Assembly: GCF_017654505.1 (NCBI RefSeq)
Contig: NC_054536.1
Coordinates: 34,021,946 to 34,085,945, forward strand
Source of the DNA: Polyodon spathula
Lineage: Eukaryota > Chordata > Actinopteri > Acipenseriformes > Polyodontidae
Reading direction: 5' to 3'
Length of the DNA: 64,000 bases
The stretch's first letter is position 1. Every line of letters starts with the position of its first letter. The position numbers and the translations under genes are program-made. Under the pieces are notes generated by a model. That model had not been told where the DNA came from and ran no database searches. It was given only the letters and a program-made list of their open reading frames with translations. Below, piece after piece: positions 22,190 through 34,663 of the stretch.

Positions 22190-23090
22190 TTGTTAGATGC
22201 TGGTATAGAGTAACCGGTCTGAATGGTGGTGAGCATGCAGGTGTCCATGGTGCATGATTGCCAGTAGTCCAGATGGGTGGTGAAATGGGCCTGTGGTCTG
22301 ATGACAGTGACTGCAGCAGTGTAGACTAATAAGCTACTAGCATGCTGCTGTAGTTGCCCAGGATCGTGGCAAATGCTGTAACCACGTAGCCCTTTTTAAG
22401 CAGCACTTCTGTGACACAACATTGTTTTTTAGGGCAAGAAACATCCTTAAAAGCAACGTCAGGTTGGGCAACTGGACCAGTGGGGTAATGGGATCCTCAA
22501 CAGGCGGGAAGTGCCAGCTTCTCTGCATCGTGCACCCCATAAAGGTTTTCAGTTACGTGAAGCAGGGAACAACTGCCTGGTGGCCCCAAGAAAACTGCCC
22601 CTGTGCAAAAAGCTGCAGACCTGACCTTATCAAAGCCCTTTGGTGTGTTCCATACCCAAGTAGGAGACACACTTATGCTTAGCGTCTGCTGGAATGCTGC
22701 TCTTGCATAAAACGCATAGGTGAAACTCAGGCATGGTGCACAGAGCCAAATACAGAATAATATGTTTATATGTACTAACCATGCTGTGCACAGTAAACAC
22801 TTGCAGAGATGCACAAGAGGCTCTGTCATGTTTATATGCTGGTACTGACTTGGAACCAGATGCAATCGCCCAATGTCTGTGCAGGACGGCTTCAGTAGCC
22901 GATCAGTGCTAGTCTCGATACCAAACACAGTTTCTTGGTGCCGATCTGTGCCTGTCTCAGTATCGATCGGGGTGTACTTGGTACCGACGCCTTGGTGTCA
23001 ACACAGGCTAGGGGCTGGCCGAGGGGCTCGGAGATGATTTGTACGTGCTTAGTACAGAGCCGTGGAGGCAGGGGGTGGTGCGCAGACAAG
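22190..23090 (-). pseudogene. DIRS gag fragment (second copy)
   Basis: The minus strand reads WHFPPVEDPITPLVQLPNL (about 22520), followed by QKCCLKRATW and PRSWATTAAC. This resembles the DIRS gag pattern 'FPPVD..I..LVQ.P' and 'CR.TE..LKRAYAA'. Further upstream (23089-22892) a Pro/Ser/Thr-rich frame with 'ggtaccgacgcc'-type repeats resembles the gag N-terminal part. Frameshifts separate the pieces. The order gag (right) then recombinase (left, 20.8-21.4 kb) is right for one minus-strand DIRS element. Confidence 0.5.
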
Positions 23091-23413
23091 TAAATTTTAT
23101 TCGGGGACCACTTGTCAAGAATATATAGCTTGCACCAGCGATTTGATCCAGGGGCCTAATCTGCCAGCTAACTAGTTTCCCACTAGTAGCCTTTGCTAAA
23201 GTGATGCCATTTTCTTTTGCTAGCTGCTGACCTAAGCAGCATAAGACACTAGGGAGATGTCCTTCACTGCCTAAAGCACAGGGAAGCTGCTGATGAAATC
23301 AAGCAGCTGGTGCTAGGGGCCAACTGTGTGCATAGTCTATGTAGCCTAGCAACAGGGAGATGGCTACATCTGTGCTGGAACAATCTCCCTAAAATGAAAG
23401 AAAGGATTTCTCT

Positions 23414-23414
23414 G

Positions 23415-23513
<99 letters not shown>

Positions 23514-23539
23514 ATCCTCTCCTCTCCTCAACCCACTCA

Positions 23540-23614
<75 letters not shown>
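23414..23614. repeat. (TC)n followed by (TA)n microsatellites
   Basis: About 46 TC units (23420-23511), then a 30-bp spacer, then about 35 TA units (23542-23611). Confidence 0.97.
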
Positions 23615-23997
23615 GATATACTAATGATGTTGAACGAGTCATAGTATGTGTCACTGACTGAGATTGATTAAATTCAACTGACACTTACTGTAAAGGCTTT
23701 ACTTTAAGGTATGCTGGGTATGATTTATTAGCTGGTTTAAATTATTCATATTTCTTATTTAAATGAATATTACATTTCATTATTTAAAAAAAAAAAAAAA
23801 ATGACCCTAAATTTAAGTATTTTACCCCTTAAGCTATGAAGGTCAGAAGCACAAATTGTATTTCTCAGTTTTTTTCAGTTATATGCAGTCCAGCTAAAAA
23901 ATGCAAAAATGGTATTATTATGCTTAACAACAGTACTTTTCTCTAGTAGCAGAGCGGTCTGCAGTTTTGAGTAGAGTTAGCTATACAAACAACTACA

Positions 23998-24800
23998 GTT
24001 GCAGACAAAAGTGTTGGCACCCTACACTTAATGTAAGATAATTCAAGAAAACATGTTGAACACAAACATTTGGTGAACATTAGCCACTAATTCATATGAA
24101 AAAGAGCAAAATAAACAATTTCTGGTAGTAAAAAAAAAACAAAGATAGCACCATAGCAATTTCAAATATTTGTTCATGACAAAAGTACTGACACATTTAC
24201 ATTTAAAGTCAGTAAAAAGTTAATATAACTAATTAAATCAACTGAAAAGCATTACACAGTAACTAAGCTGCATTATAAAGTCCATAGCCATAAAAATAGG
24301 TCATTATTTCCAACATCTGTTTAAGAATGTTTTGGCAACACAGCAGATGGTCAAGACAAAGGAGTCGAATTCATCTTCAAGAAAAGCAAACTACAGAACA
24401 GTGTGAAAGAAATATGAAAATACCTGCAGTTAAACATGAAGGTGGTTCCATCATTACATGGTGGTGTGTTAGCAGTTCAGGGACTGGAGATATTTATGTG
24501 ATTGAAGATTGAATGAATGCAGCAATGTATCAAAACATTTTACAAAGTACAATGATACCATCTGCTCGTAGGCTGATCGGCAGACAGGTTAGGCTAAGTC
24601 AACTCTGGAATTCTTGAAGTAAACGAAGATAAAAGTTCTGGAATGGCCTTCGCAATCACAATATCTCAATCCAATTGAAATGCTTTAGACTGATCTGAAA
24701 AGAACTGTAACAAAGCGCTGTGTTTCCAGCCTGTCTGAGCTGAAGGAAATACTACAAGACAGAATGGGCCCAGATTTCACCAACAAGATGAAACATGCCA
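23998..24800 (+). pseudogene. Tc1/mariner transposon relic
   Basis: The left end 'cagttgcagacaaaagtgtt' plus 'ggcaccct' (about 23996-24024) is a Tc1-type terminal repeat next to TA. A degraded transposase follows. At 24345-24512 it reads SRQRSRIHLQ, a scrambled segment, then KHEGGSIITWWCVSSSGTGD, equivalent to the conserved KHGGGS-WGC block. Beyond 24512 stops and shifts are frequent, though 'caatccaattgaaatg' (24669) recalls the NPIE motif. The right terminal repeat was not found. Confidence 0.75.
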
Positions 24801-24809
24801 GCTAAGAAT

Positions 24810-26330
24810 TATCATAAACGTCTGAAAGCCGTAATAAAATCAAAAAGAAAGACACACAAAATCCAAAAGATTATTTGTTCAATTACTAGAAGTTGTGTAT
24901 TTTGCTTTTATTTTTTTAAAAAGTGGTTGAAGTTTACTAAATGCTTCTGTTACAAATGCCGGTTTTTAACTGTCTTTATTTTTGTTGTGTGTTTTATTAG
25001 TGAATCTGTTGTTTTTCAACGGCTGCTAATTCTCCTGTGCACTGTGACTGACACTTGGGTTCAGCACTTTCCTCACAGTCGATCGGAAGTCCTGCCTTAC
25101 ATGCCAGTCCAGCCAATGATAGTCATGGGCTGACTAGAAAAAGGGAGGAGCAGGGACGAGGAGGACAAAGTGTTTTGGGAAGAAGCACACAATGTGTCTG
25201 AAAAAATAAAGAGGAGACAGCAGCATTGAGAACACTCTTGGGAGCAGTCTGAGGTTGACTGCAAAAACAAAAGAATGGGTTTAGAGTTTTTGTTCTTTTC
25301 TATTTGGGATTTTGATGCAGCGGGACTTGGTTGGGATATTTTTGTAAGGATTTTTGTTTCTTTGGATTTTGTGTTGTTTTTTTGGGGAGATTTTGTTTTA
25401 TCACTTGCCATTGTTGGACTGTGTTTGAGCTACTTTTTTGTGGTAACTGGTTGGTGTTGAGAATTATTGACATTGAAGACGTTTTTTGGTTTACAAACAA
25501 ATATATTTTTATTTTAGGCACTCCTTGGACAATCCATTCCCCAGTAGCCGATGTCATGGTCCCGGGAGATGGCCAAGGGTCTGAGGGTGAGAAGAGAACA
25601 TTATTTCAGTTGCACTTTAATCATTTCCAGAACTGTTCTAACTTTAATAATTTTGTACTTGCCTATGCTGAGCGATCTCTTTGTAGTCCTGCCAAAACAC
25701 ACTCAAGATCCGCCAGTGTTCTACTTACTGTTTCCCAAGGTTTGAGGTCCAGCATTTGGGTCCGGAGATACTTGCCAGTTAGCGCGGAGAGTCAATGTCC
25801 AGCGCCAGTCTCCAGCATGCCACATCGGAGTTCCAGGAACGTTGGCGAGAGAAAAAGGAGACACACAGGGTTTAAAAATAGGCTAAGGGGAAGTAACCAG
25901 AACCCCTAGGTAGAGGTGGTAATTCTACTTACCTGAGTGTACGTTTCCTGTTTTCTTTGCCCCACTTCTTTCCAGGTTCGTCGAAGGTGTTGGCCGGTCG
26001 GCGGTTGGAGGCCCGGGCGATGGGCGTGGTGAGGTCTGTGGCGGGTTCGGTCTGCGAGGGAAGCGGATGTCGGAGAGAGGAGTCTCTTGGGACACCCCAG
26101 AGCTATCAGCGACAGTAACCTTTCTCTTTATTTATTTTATTTTTTTTTTTTTGAGAACTACCAACAGGAGGGGACTGCCTGGTGTGGTTTTTATTTTTTG
26201 TGGCTTACCCAAGCGGCTAAGTCAGTATGCTGCCTTGCGCTGAAAACATAAACTGATGGCTGGAGCTGCATTTTGTTATTTTTGCTGCATGTTTGTTTTG
26301 TCTATTGCAGAGGAGGGGTGAGAGGGGCTG
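24810..26330. other. Unassigned region with one 192-codon open frame
   Basis: A plus frame at 25331-25909 runs for 192 codons. It begins with a Phe/Cys-rich stretch and ends Arg/Ser-rich, and I recognise no domain. GC content rises at 25950-26100. It could be part of an unrecognised LTR element, but I find no boundary to support that. Confidence 0.25.
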
Positions 26331-26348
26331 CAGCCACGGAGCCAGTCC

Positions 26349-26804
26349 AGTGTTGCCAGGTCAGCGGTTTTCCCGTGGAATTGGGCTACTTCAAAAACAC
26401 AGCCACGGGAAATATTAAGGAGTCGCTGGTTTAATGTAATTAAATTAGTGGTATAACTTTAAAAGACTGAACTGTTTTCATGTTTGGGATACAGCACCAG
26501 CGTTAGTATTTCAATGAAGGGATCACACGGTTAGTTCGGTTGCTGGTCTGGTATGAATGTTGATTTGTCCCTTCAGGGCTTCCATATGCATTTGTTGATA
26601 GTGACGTGTGGATGAGCTGTACTGGGGCTTGTAGTTTTTATCAAATTTATACCAGGTATACGAAAGATTTTTTTGTTTTGTTTTTTATGCATAGACCTAC
26701 GTGTTAATAATGAGCTTGCTTTCAGTTTAAACAAATAATTAGGCTATTTTTGGGTTATTTTTGAAGTGACTTTGGGCTATAAACTGCAGAAATCTGGCAA
26801 CCCT
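26349..26804. mobile_element. MITE with GTTGCCAG terminal repeats and 10-bp target duplication
   Basis: The left end 'agtgttgccaggt' is matched by the inverted right end 'atctggcaaccct'. The element is flanked by the direct repeat 'gagccagtcc' at 26339-26348 and 26805-26814 (11 bp if the next A is counted). It encodes no transposase and is about 456 bp long. A shorter relative with the same ends and a 10-bp duplication lies at 38438-38598. Duplications of 9-11 bp are typical of Mutator-like elements, so that superfamily is the best guess. Confidence 0.8.
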
Positions 26805-26967
26805 GAGCCAGTCCACACCTCACTGAGCTGGTGGCATCGCAGGTCTGGTGGATCTGCAGTGAGAAAAATGACATTTATTTAATTTTTTTATTTTTTTTGC
26901 CAATTACACCCAGTCTCATTCATAGGACTTTTTTTGCTTTAGTAGTCTTGTTAATCAACAAATTCAT

Positions 26968-27159
26968 TTAAAAAATACCGTAGCCTACATTTGTTAATAC
27001 AATACCCAAGAGAAGGAGTAAAGTATTAAACAAATCCCAAGCAGAAACCATCTTGTTAAAGAAAATGGTACACCGCTCATTCAATTCCTGCAAGCTCTCT
27101 AGCACACCCTTCTGCAGTATATTGTCGTGCCTCGACTTGCTGCAGATTTTCCGTGGCAT
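26968..27159 (-). other. Small open frame of 63 codons, unassigned
   Basis: It reads MPRKICSKSRHDNILQKG, then an Asn/Glu/Leu segment (LESLQELNERC) and a hydrophobic C-terminus (WDLFNTLLLLLGIVLTNVGY). It could be a helix plus membrane segment or an exon with read-through. I recognise no family. Codon composition is less AT-biased than its surroundings. It may be chance. Confidence 0.2.
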
Positions 27160-27277
27160 GGGGGAAGTTTTCCACGGGACTCGCTGTAAATATTACCAAT
27201 TAAATATATTTTAGCAGTGACGGTGTTTGTTTGTTTTTTTGTTTTTGTTTTGTTTTTTTATAAAATGTAAATGGGTT

Positions 27278-27871
27278 TGTCATCAGGATGGCTTTGCAGG
27301 GGTGACGTCAGACCAGAAGAAGGACAAAGAACAACAAAGGTAGGGCGGTGAATCTGTGATGCTACGGCGTCCAGAGTTTTATTGAAAAAATAAATAAAAA
27401 ATAAACAAAAGATTTAAACAAAACAAAAGACACACAAAACAAAGGGCGCGTTGGCCAAACACAGACAAAACAAACGTGGACGAACCCAACAAGTACCGTG
27501 CTGGAGGTTCCAGCACGAAATAACAATTGTTAATATACTATCCTACTCTCTCCCGTTCTCCACTCATGAACACACAACCCCGAGTGAGTGAAAACATGCA
27601 GCTTTTATGCAGCTGTACTGAGACTCGATTGCTAATCAATCATTCAATTGGAGTCTCGGTACAACTGCACGTGAATTAATAAAAGTGCAATTCCCTTTGC
27701 TCTCATATTATTTTACCTGCACGTGAAGTGCTGTGCAATCCTTGTGCCTAAATACAGATATACATTTTAAACAGTTGTGCTTGTAACCCATATTTATATC
27801 CTGTGTATTTTATACATAAACACCAACATTAACATACTTATAAACATAATGGGGAGGGACACTCCGCCACA
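27278..27871 (-). mobile_element. Solo LTR (family L-A), 594 bp
   Basis: On the minus strand it starts TGTGGCGGAG and ends CATCCTGATGACA, so it has TG...CA ends. A 4-bp direct repeat GGTT flanks it (27274-27277 and 27872-27875). The interior has 'gcagctgcataaaagctgca' as a TATA-region candidate, 'cactcggggttgtgtgttc', and an AATAAA signal before 'ggtctgacgtcaccc'. Relatives lie at 34664-35577, 39516-40410 and 52981-53440. No internal region remains, which is expected after LTR-LTR recombination. Confidence 0.85.
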
Positions 27872-27879
27872 GGTTAAAG

Positions 27880-29534
27880 AATATTTAATATTGTAAAGGG
27901 ATTTTTTTACATGCATTTCCACAATATTTAATAATTTACTTGTTTATTAGGAATGAAAATGTATGCAGCTGTAATTCATGTACTGTCTGAAACTGATTTG
28001 GAATTTATTAAATCACAATAGTGCCAATAAAATATGATGCACTACAAAGGGTAAAGCTATGTGTTATAATGCTGTCTAAGGTATTGCCCACAACTTAAAA
28101 CAAGTTTTACTGGCACATGGTATTCCAATGGATTTCTATACATTCTAGGGGGACTTTTTGGCCAGTAAAAAAAGATTCAGTAAAAAAGGTAAATGTACAT
28201 TTTATAATGTTGCCGGTTGTATCCCCCATGTTTAAAACATTTTGGGGTCTTTAAGGAAACTGATCGACTTGCATTTCAATCAGTTACCATACATTTCAAT
28301 GGGATGTCTTGGCAAACGTTTATCGACTATATTTTCCTCTTAGATTCCTGTTGGCTGAGGGAACTGGTTCGTGCTTAACAACTCAAACATCTGAATAGGA
28401 ATTTAAAGACAATCCAGTGGAACTGGTTTGTCAGTATTTTATAAGGATTTGATTCCAGCAATGACAAAGCATCACTGAAAATATATACTGAACCATCTGA
28501 AGTATTGTAGTGTGTAGTTTTGTGTACTGTTCTAATTGAGCATATTTTCTACAATATAAATCAAATGTAGGTAGCATTAAAAAAAACAGCAAGGCGGGTA
28601 AAAAGGCAGGGTGCCCTTTACTTATGAATATCTTTCAGCTTATGTAGAGCCCAAGTACAGTCGTGAAGGATCTAATGAAGAAAGTCAGCCATTACAAACA
28701 TACAAAAAATATCAGAGAACTAGAAAACTGGGGTGCTGAGAACTCTGGCAGACCAAGTTCACCTTCATCATCTTTCCTAGTCACCTTCTTTGTAGGCGCT
28801 TCTCTCTAACTTCTGCCGTTAGCAGCCCCTTTTAAACCAAAACTTAATTATGGGAACCAGGTTTCTAGAAAACTAAAATATGATAACAAAGTAGACTTAT
28901 TATTTATTCCACAACTAGTGTTCATGTTGATGATTGCTTATTAAACAGTCCCTCTCAGACCCTTATGTTTAGTGTACAGTGTCCCTTGATATAAAACCAC
29001 TACACTGACTGGGCTGCCTGTATTCCTTTTCTTTGCATTTTTCTTGTTTGTATGCTCACCAAGGCTAACTTAACCACATCCATTTGGGATCTAGTCATTT
29101 ATAACAGTCAGAAGTTTTAGTTCAGTCTTAGTTCGTAGATATTGTTTAAGTCATAGGCTTAGTCAATTGACTAAAATTGTCATTTAAATGCCCTACCCTT
29201 GCCCCTGAGTTTGCAAAATCCATTATCCCATGTTCACTTTTTGTATTATTAAGCAGGCAAACTTTTTGTTTATACCAACACTTTGAAAAGTATATGGCAG
29301 TACAGTACTATAAAGTAAAGCCCTCTCCTCCATGTTAGTCTGTACACAACACCAACATGGATTGTTTCTTTTTAACAGTTAGAAGTCCACTAAAATGTGC
29401 TAGCCCTCTTGCTTTACTGAACTGGTACAGCACATGCAGGTGTATTTTATGCTCAGTGTTACAAGACACATAAATTCACGCTGCTGTTTGGATAAGCTAA
29501 ACAATGGCTGTATGAAAATCTAATATTTTAAAAT

Positions 29535-29586
<52 letters not shown>

Positions 29587-30500
29587 TGAAAGAGAATACT
29601 GAAGGCTGAATGATAAGCCCTTACAAGATGTGGGTGGTGTATTCACTGTGGAAGCCCGGAATCTCTAATAAGAGCAAGTAGTTGTTTGAATTCAACCTCT
29701 CCCCCTTCTCCATGGCTTTGTGGATGACCAAAAGCACAGTGGTTTCTGACAGCAACCGCAAGCTACAGGTCCTCCACTCCACTTGAGAGAATAAATTAAG
29801 AGGTTTTTTTACGATGCCTTACTCTTACAAAATTCTAATTCATTTTGAAAGCCTCATCTCATGTTGATGTGTCTACACTCATCAGTTGTGCTGAATGCAA
29901 GAGACCATGGGTGGGAGGATGGAATTTACAACCTGAAATAATGTGCTGCTTATTAAAATAACGAATCAATTAAGAGGCACTCTATTTTCAAAATAAGCAA
30001 TAAACAACAGCTGCAGACTAGTGTAAGGACACAAAGGAATAACTGATAATATATCTAAATATGGCTTTTCCATTGGTCTTTGATCTTTGAGACAAGCAAG
30101 AACTATAAAAGCTCTTGTGTTCAACCTATAACTGAAATTATTATTTTTTTATTTCCATAGAAACAATTACAAAACATCCCACTTGACAAGATGAATAGTG
30201 TTGACAAAGGCTGTAGTGTACTGTATGTAGTATCAGGTAGTTGTACGTGCCGGAATGATGATGATCATCACCAGTTTATTTATTTTTATTGTACTGAATA
30301 TACATGTTTTACTAGACAAGCACTGAAATAAATGTTTTTACCTGTCTCATGTAATGTATCAGGTGTATTGTTCTTATTTAGAAGGCATGGTGCCAGATCT
30401 AATGATAGTGTAGGTCCCGGAATTTCCCCAATTTGACAGAATTGTTTTATTTTAGTACAGCTCCAGAATATATTGTAGTGATCTTGGTCACCGCTGACAG
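27880..30500. other. AT-rich region without recognised genes
   Basis: Only a (TAA)n microsatellite at 29537-29583 stands out. No gene, splice structure or mobile-element boundary is supported on either strand. Confidence 0.5.
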
Positions 30501-30519
30501 GCGATTGGTTTATCCAAAC

Positions 30520-30720
30520 GCCGACTGCCCCGCAGCTGATCACAATGAAGTCATTCAGTGCGCTTCCTTTGCACCTCCTCCAAGATGGCCAACTTCTAGT
30601 TTCCACCTTCCATCAAGTCACCCCGTCCAGGGGGAAGCATACCACCAACCTTACACAGCGCCCTTTCTGCTCGGCAGGGAGATTTACAGCTTATATATTC
30701 TCTCTATGTCACAAACCCCT
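30520..30720 (-). repeat. Dispersed repeat R1, copy 2 (diverged)
   Basis: 'ccaagatggccaacttctag', 'cagcgccctttctg' and 'cagggagatttacagc' match in order 'tagatggccaacttccatc', 'cagcgccctcacag' and 'gagggagatttataacc' of the copy at 2590-2690. The rest of the repeat is not recognisable. Confidence 0.55.
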
Positions 30721-31198
30721 GGCAAATTTTTTTTAAACATAAGTCTATTTCTCAGCTCCTTCTGAAAACCTACTTAAACCCTTCTTAGGTCTGGTTAATG
30801 CTGCTTTGAAATGTTCCAGAGCTTTCCTCCAACCATTTAAAGTAAAATAATGTACACACAGAAATAAATAGAAATAAATAATGTCAGAGTCTAAAGCTGT
30901 TAATTCCAGGTAAGTATAAGTTGTTATAATTATCTTTCTAACCCTTTGTCCACAGGTCGCTTGGATTAAAAAATTGACCACCCGGATGTTTCCAATAAGT
31001 GTACAGAAACCACACAAACAGGTAAGCAAAAATAATGATTTTTTAATTATAGGAAACTGAATACAGCTTACTTTATAATACAATTTGCAAAATCCACTCT
31101 TCAAACCACCTTGCATGATATTTCAGTACAAACCTATCCTAAAACACCTAAAACTGTGCACCAAATAAAACCACTAAAGCCTTCCATTAGACATTGTT

Positions 31199-32700
31199 AG
31201 CAGGCTGTGGTGTGGGTGAAGTGAAGCAGAGAGAATGCCAGGTGAGCAGCGGAGTTTTGGATGAGCTGGAGCGGATGGGTGGCGGACGCAGGGAGGCCTG
31301 CCAAGAGGGAGATGCGGTAGTCTAGGCAGGAGAGTACCAGACGAAGAGTTGCGTAGAGTAGTTGCCGAGGAAGGGTCGGATTCTTTGTATGTTGCTCAAG
31401 AAGAATCGGCAGGTGTGTGCAAGAGTGGAGATGTGCTGGGAGTAGGAGAGAGAGGGGTCCAGGGTTACTCCGAGGTTCTTGGCTGAGAAGGAGGGAGAGA
31501 GCATGGTAGATTCCAGAGGGATTGAGATAGAAAGATCAGAGGAGGGGGAAGATGAGGGGAAGAAAAGGAGGTCAGATTTAGAGTTTGAGGTGATGTGTGA
31601 GTGCACCCAGGAGATAGCGGACAGATAGGAGATAGCAGACAGACAGGTAGGATCAGAGGGGGAGAAGAAGAGGAAGATCTGAGCATGATCAGCATAGAAA
31701 TGGTATTAGAAACCGTAGTATGGGATAAGGGGGCCCAGGGAGCAGGTGCAGAGATAGAACTGGAGAGGACCCAAGACTGATCCTTGGGGGACTCCTGTTG
31801 AGAGAGGGTGAGGTGTGGAGATTGTGCTGCATCAGGTTACCTGATAGGTGCAGTCGGAGAGGTAGGAGAAGAACCAGGCTAGAGCAGTGCCAGAGATTCC
31901 TAGGTCAACGAGAGAAAATAGGAGAATATAGTGATCAACAGTGTCAAAGGCAGCAGGGAGATCAAGGAGAATTAGGACAGAGGAGAGAAAGGCAGCACGG
32001 GCAGAGTTTATTGAGTTAATGACAGACAGGAGAGCAGTTTTAGTGGAGTGAGTAGAGCAGAAACCAGATTGGAGAGGGTTGAGGAGAGAGTGGTTATACA
32101 GGAAAGCAGAGAACTGGCGGTGTACTGTCCACTCAAGGGTTTTAGAGAGCAAGGGTAAGAGGGAGACAGGATGGTAGTTCTGGAGGGAGGTGGGGTCGAG
32201 GGTAGTTTTTTTGAGGGGGGGGGGGGGGTGATAGAGGCTTGTTTGAAGGCAGAGGGAAAGAGGCCAGAGAGGAGAGAGGTGTTGAGAAGGGAGGAGATGA
32301 AGATGAGTAGAGCAGGAGCAGTAGCTTGAAAGCGATAAGTGGGGAGGGGGTCCAGATCGCACGTGGTGGGTTTGCTGTCCTGGAGGAGGGAGCAGGTCAG
32401 AGTCTGAGAGGGGAGAGAAGGAGGAGAAGGAACTTTCACTCTTTAGCCTTGTTAGCAGAAGAGTGAAAGTTCCAGAGTGCACCAGCATGAGTGCAGGAGG
32501 GGAGAGAGTGGGATGGGAGGTGAAGCAGAGGGTTGAGGTTAGAGGGGTTAGGGGTGCAGCGGGGGAAGAGAGGACAGAGGACAGAACAGGAAAGTGAGAG
32601 ACAGTCATAGCCAGACATGTGAGGCAGAGAGGTGCAGTAGTAGTGGGAGGGCACAAATCTGTCTAGTAGTTGGCGTCTTCCGGTTCGGATTTTTTCCAAG
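31199..32700 (-). pseudogene. L2-type LINE reverse transcriptase relic
   Basis: The minus strand gives LWNFHSSANKAKE (about 32480), a feature of the start of the L2 endonuclease domain. It is followed almost at once by the RT part: LDPTSLQNYHPVSLLPLLSK, LLNPLQSGFCSTHSTKTALL and SSVLILLDLPAAFDTVDH (RT motif A with Asp), then a C-terminal piece KNLGVTLDPSLSYSQHIS with HTCRFFLSNIQRIRPFL (31606-31322). The endonuclease is almost entirely deleted, the catalytic box region is missing between about 31830 and 31690, and a frameshift separates the parts. The 3' tail of the LINE is not present. Confidence 0.8.
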
Positions 32701-32939
32701 ATTTTGTTCCAAGGGAACTGGTTAACAACAAAAAAGAAATTTATTATCAGGGAAATATTGGAGACAGGAATTAATTTATTTATGGCACTTACAAAAAACA
32801 AGATACCTGTAGGTGACCTGTAACCTTTATGAACAGTAAACAAGAAAGTTAAGTTAAGTTTTTTTTTTAAATAGTATTTGTCTAAGGACTTTTTTTTGTT
32901 TGCATAAGTGCAAGGCACACAGGACGGCAAAGGAATAAA

Positions 32940-34080
32940 AAAAGCCTATCTACAAAATTAAGATACACAGTTTGCGTTGCTTACAGTGTGCAGTAGTTCA
33001 TTTAAATTATGTTTTTTTTCTTTTTCTCTCCGTACTAGTCTGGTATGCATTGGCCAATGAAACAGGTGAATTGCACGGTGACCCCTCGATTTCTAGACCC
33101 CTACTTAAAGTATGATGCAATGATTTAACATTAATAACACTACATTGTGTACTCCATATACTGTAGAGATGTATGCAGTGAAGAGCCCTTTCATTTAACT
33201 AAATGAGAAAATGCATCACACATTGCACCATTAGCAATTCAGGACAGATCTCACATAGAAAACACAGCAATAGTCTTGCACACAGAAATTACAAGTTTTA
33301 TTGAAAAATGCTGTACGGTACTATGGTCAAAGGAGTTACTTTATGAATAGTTTATGCAAAGAAAGAACTTGCCCATGAGTTACAGAAAACAAAGCCAACA
33401 TTGCATCTAACAACACAAACAATAGTACTCCTAGACCATGAAAATATTACTGTCCAGGAACAACAAAGAACAATTTAATTAGCTTTGAAGAGCTGAAATG
33501 CTTTCTGCAGTCTTATCTCTCAAGCCTTTCTACCTTATTATTGAGATAAGTGGATTTGGATCTGTGTCATGATGGGTTTCTAGCCAGAAAGAGACTTTGA
33601 TGAGCACTTAACAGGCTTTCAGAATACTCATTAAATTGCATGCCACTTGCTCAAGCCTGTTATTGTATAGTAGGAGGTTATTAACTTGTGTCTGACCAAA
33701 AGAAGGTCTTTAATAAAAACATCTGGAAGTTTGAACTGTCGTTATTAATTCCATGTTTTATTTGTCAGCAATGTGACAATTTGGCAAATGTCTGGTAACA
33801 TTAATGTTATTCATTCAAGATAAAAGAGGAAGATGTGTTCTACAGGTGCTTATTAAAAATCAGGTCACCTCAACTTTGCTGTGATTATATCATGTGTGAA
33901 GTCATGTGCAAAGCTTGACTTAGTGGCAAACAAAACTCGATTTATGGAACTGCAGATAAGCAAGCCAGAAAAGAACCCCAACAGCTTCACACACAAAGAT
34001 ATACCAACTTGCAGAGCCATTCACTAAGAATGGTTACAACAGCCTTCTGCAATTCATAAACAGGTAGGTGTTGGAAGGTC
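32940..34080. other. Region without recognised genes
   Basis: Unique-looking AT-rich DNA. Nothing supported. Confidence 0.5.
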
Positions 34081-34224
34081 ATATGTTTTGCTGCAGACAA
34101 TACATATTTCTACAACAAAAGTCTATTTTAAAAAATGTTTCTCTTTTGTTTTTATTTGGGACATCATGAAATTGTTAGTTCAGTTTCGAATGCTTTACAA
34201 AATGTTGTTTGTGTTAAAAGCAGC

Positions 34225-34381
34225 ATCACCCTATTTAGAAGACAAACCAAAGGCTTACCTGAGAAGTCAAAGATGGAGAACAACAGGCATTGTGGGAAAA
34301 TGTTGTTTCAGCTCTTTAGCCTGCTTACATCCTGAAACATTTGCTAGTGCAGAAAGGATATCACCTAGAAATAGGGTATGA
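34225..34381 (+). pseudogene. hAT dimerisation-domain fragment (possible)
   Basis: The frame reads SPYLEDKPKAYLRSQRW, then CFSSLACLHPETFASAERIS and PRNRV. The order 'W...(P)xLA...(A)SAER' is the hAT C-terminal dimerisation pattern, where ASxER..S is the most conserved part. Only about 50 residues exist and no other part of a hAT transposase is nearby. Confidence 0.4.
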
Positions 34382-34663
34382 TAAATGATTCAACATTCAG
34401 TCGGTTTCAAATTGCTCATCTACAGGAACAATTTTAATAAGCTGTTTTTGTAATATGTTCAGAGTAAAGGACTAAACTGCCATATACTCCATTATATATA
34501 TAGTGAAACGCTGATATATGAGCAGTGGCTTTTATGCTGAAGTTTATAATAATTACTATTCAGTAGTTCAGACAACCCCACAAGATACAGAATTTGAAAT
34601 GAATGGTAATTATTTAGTATAATTATGAAGTAAGATACATACTGAAAAATGTGATTTTTCAGT

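Noticed and set aside
23264..23684. Ser-Leu, Arg-Glu and Tyr-Ile repeat frames
   Set aside because: Translations of TC and TA microsatellites.
25331..25909. 192-codon open frame as a gene
   Set aside because: No domain or splice context; low-complexity Phe/Cys-rich start. Left as unassigned region.
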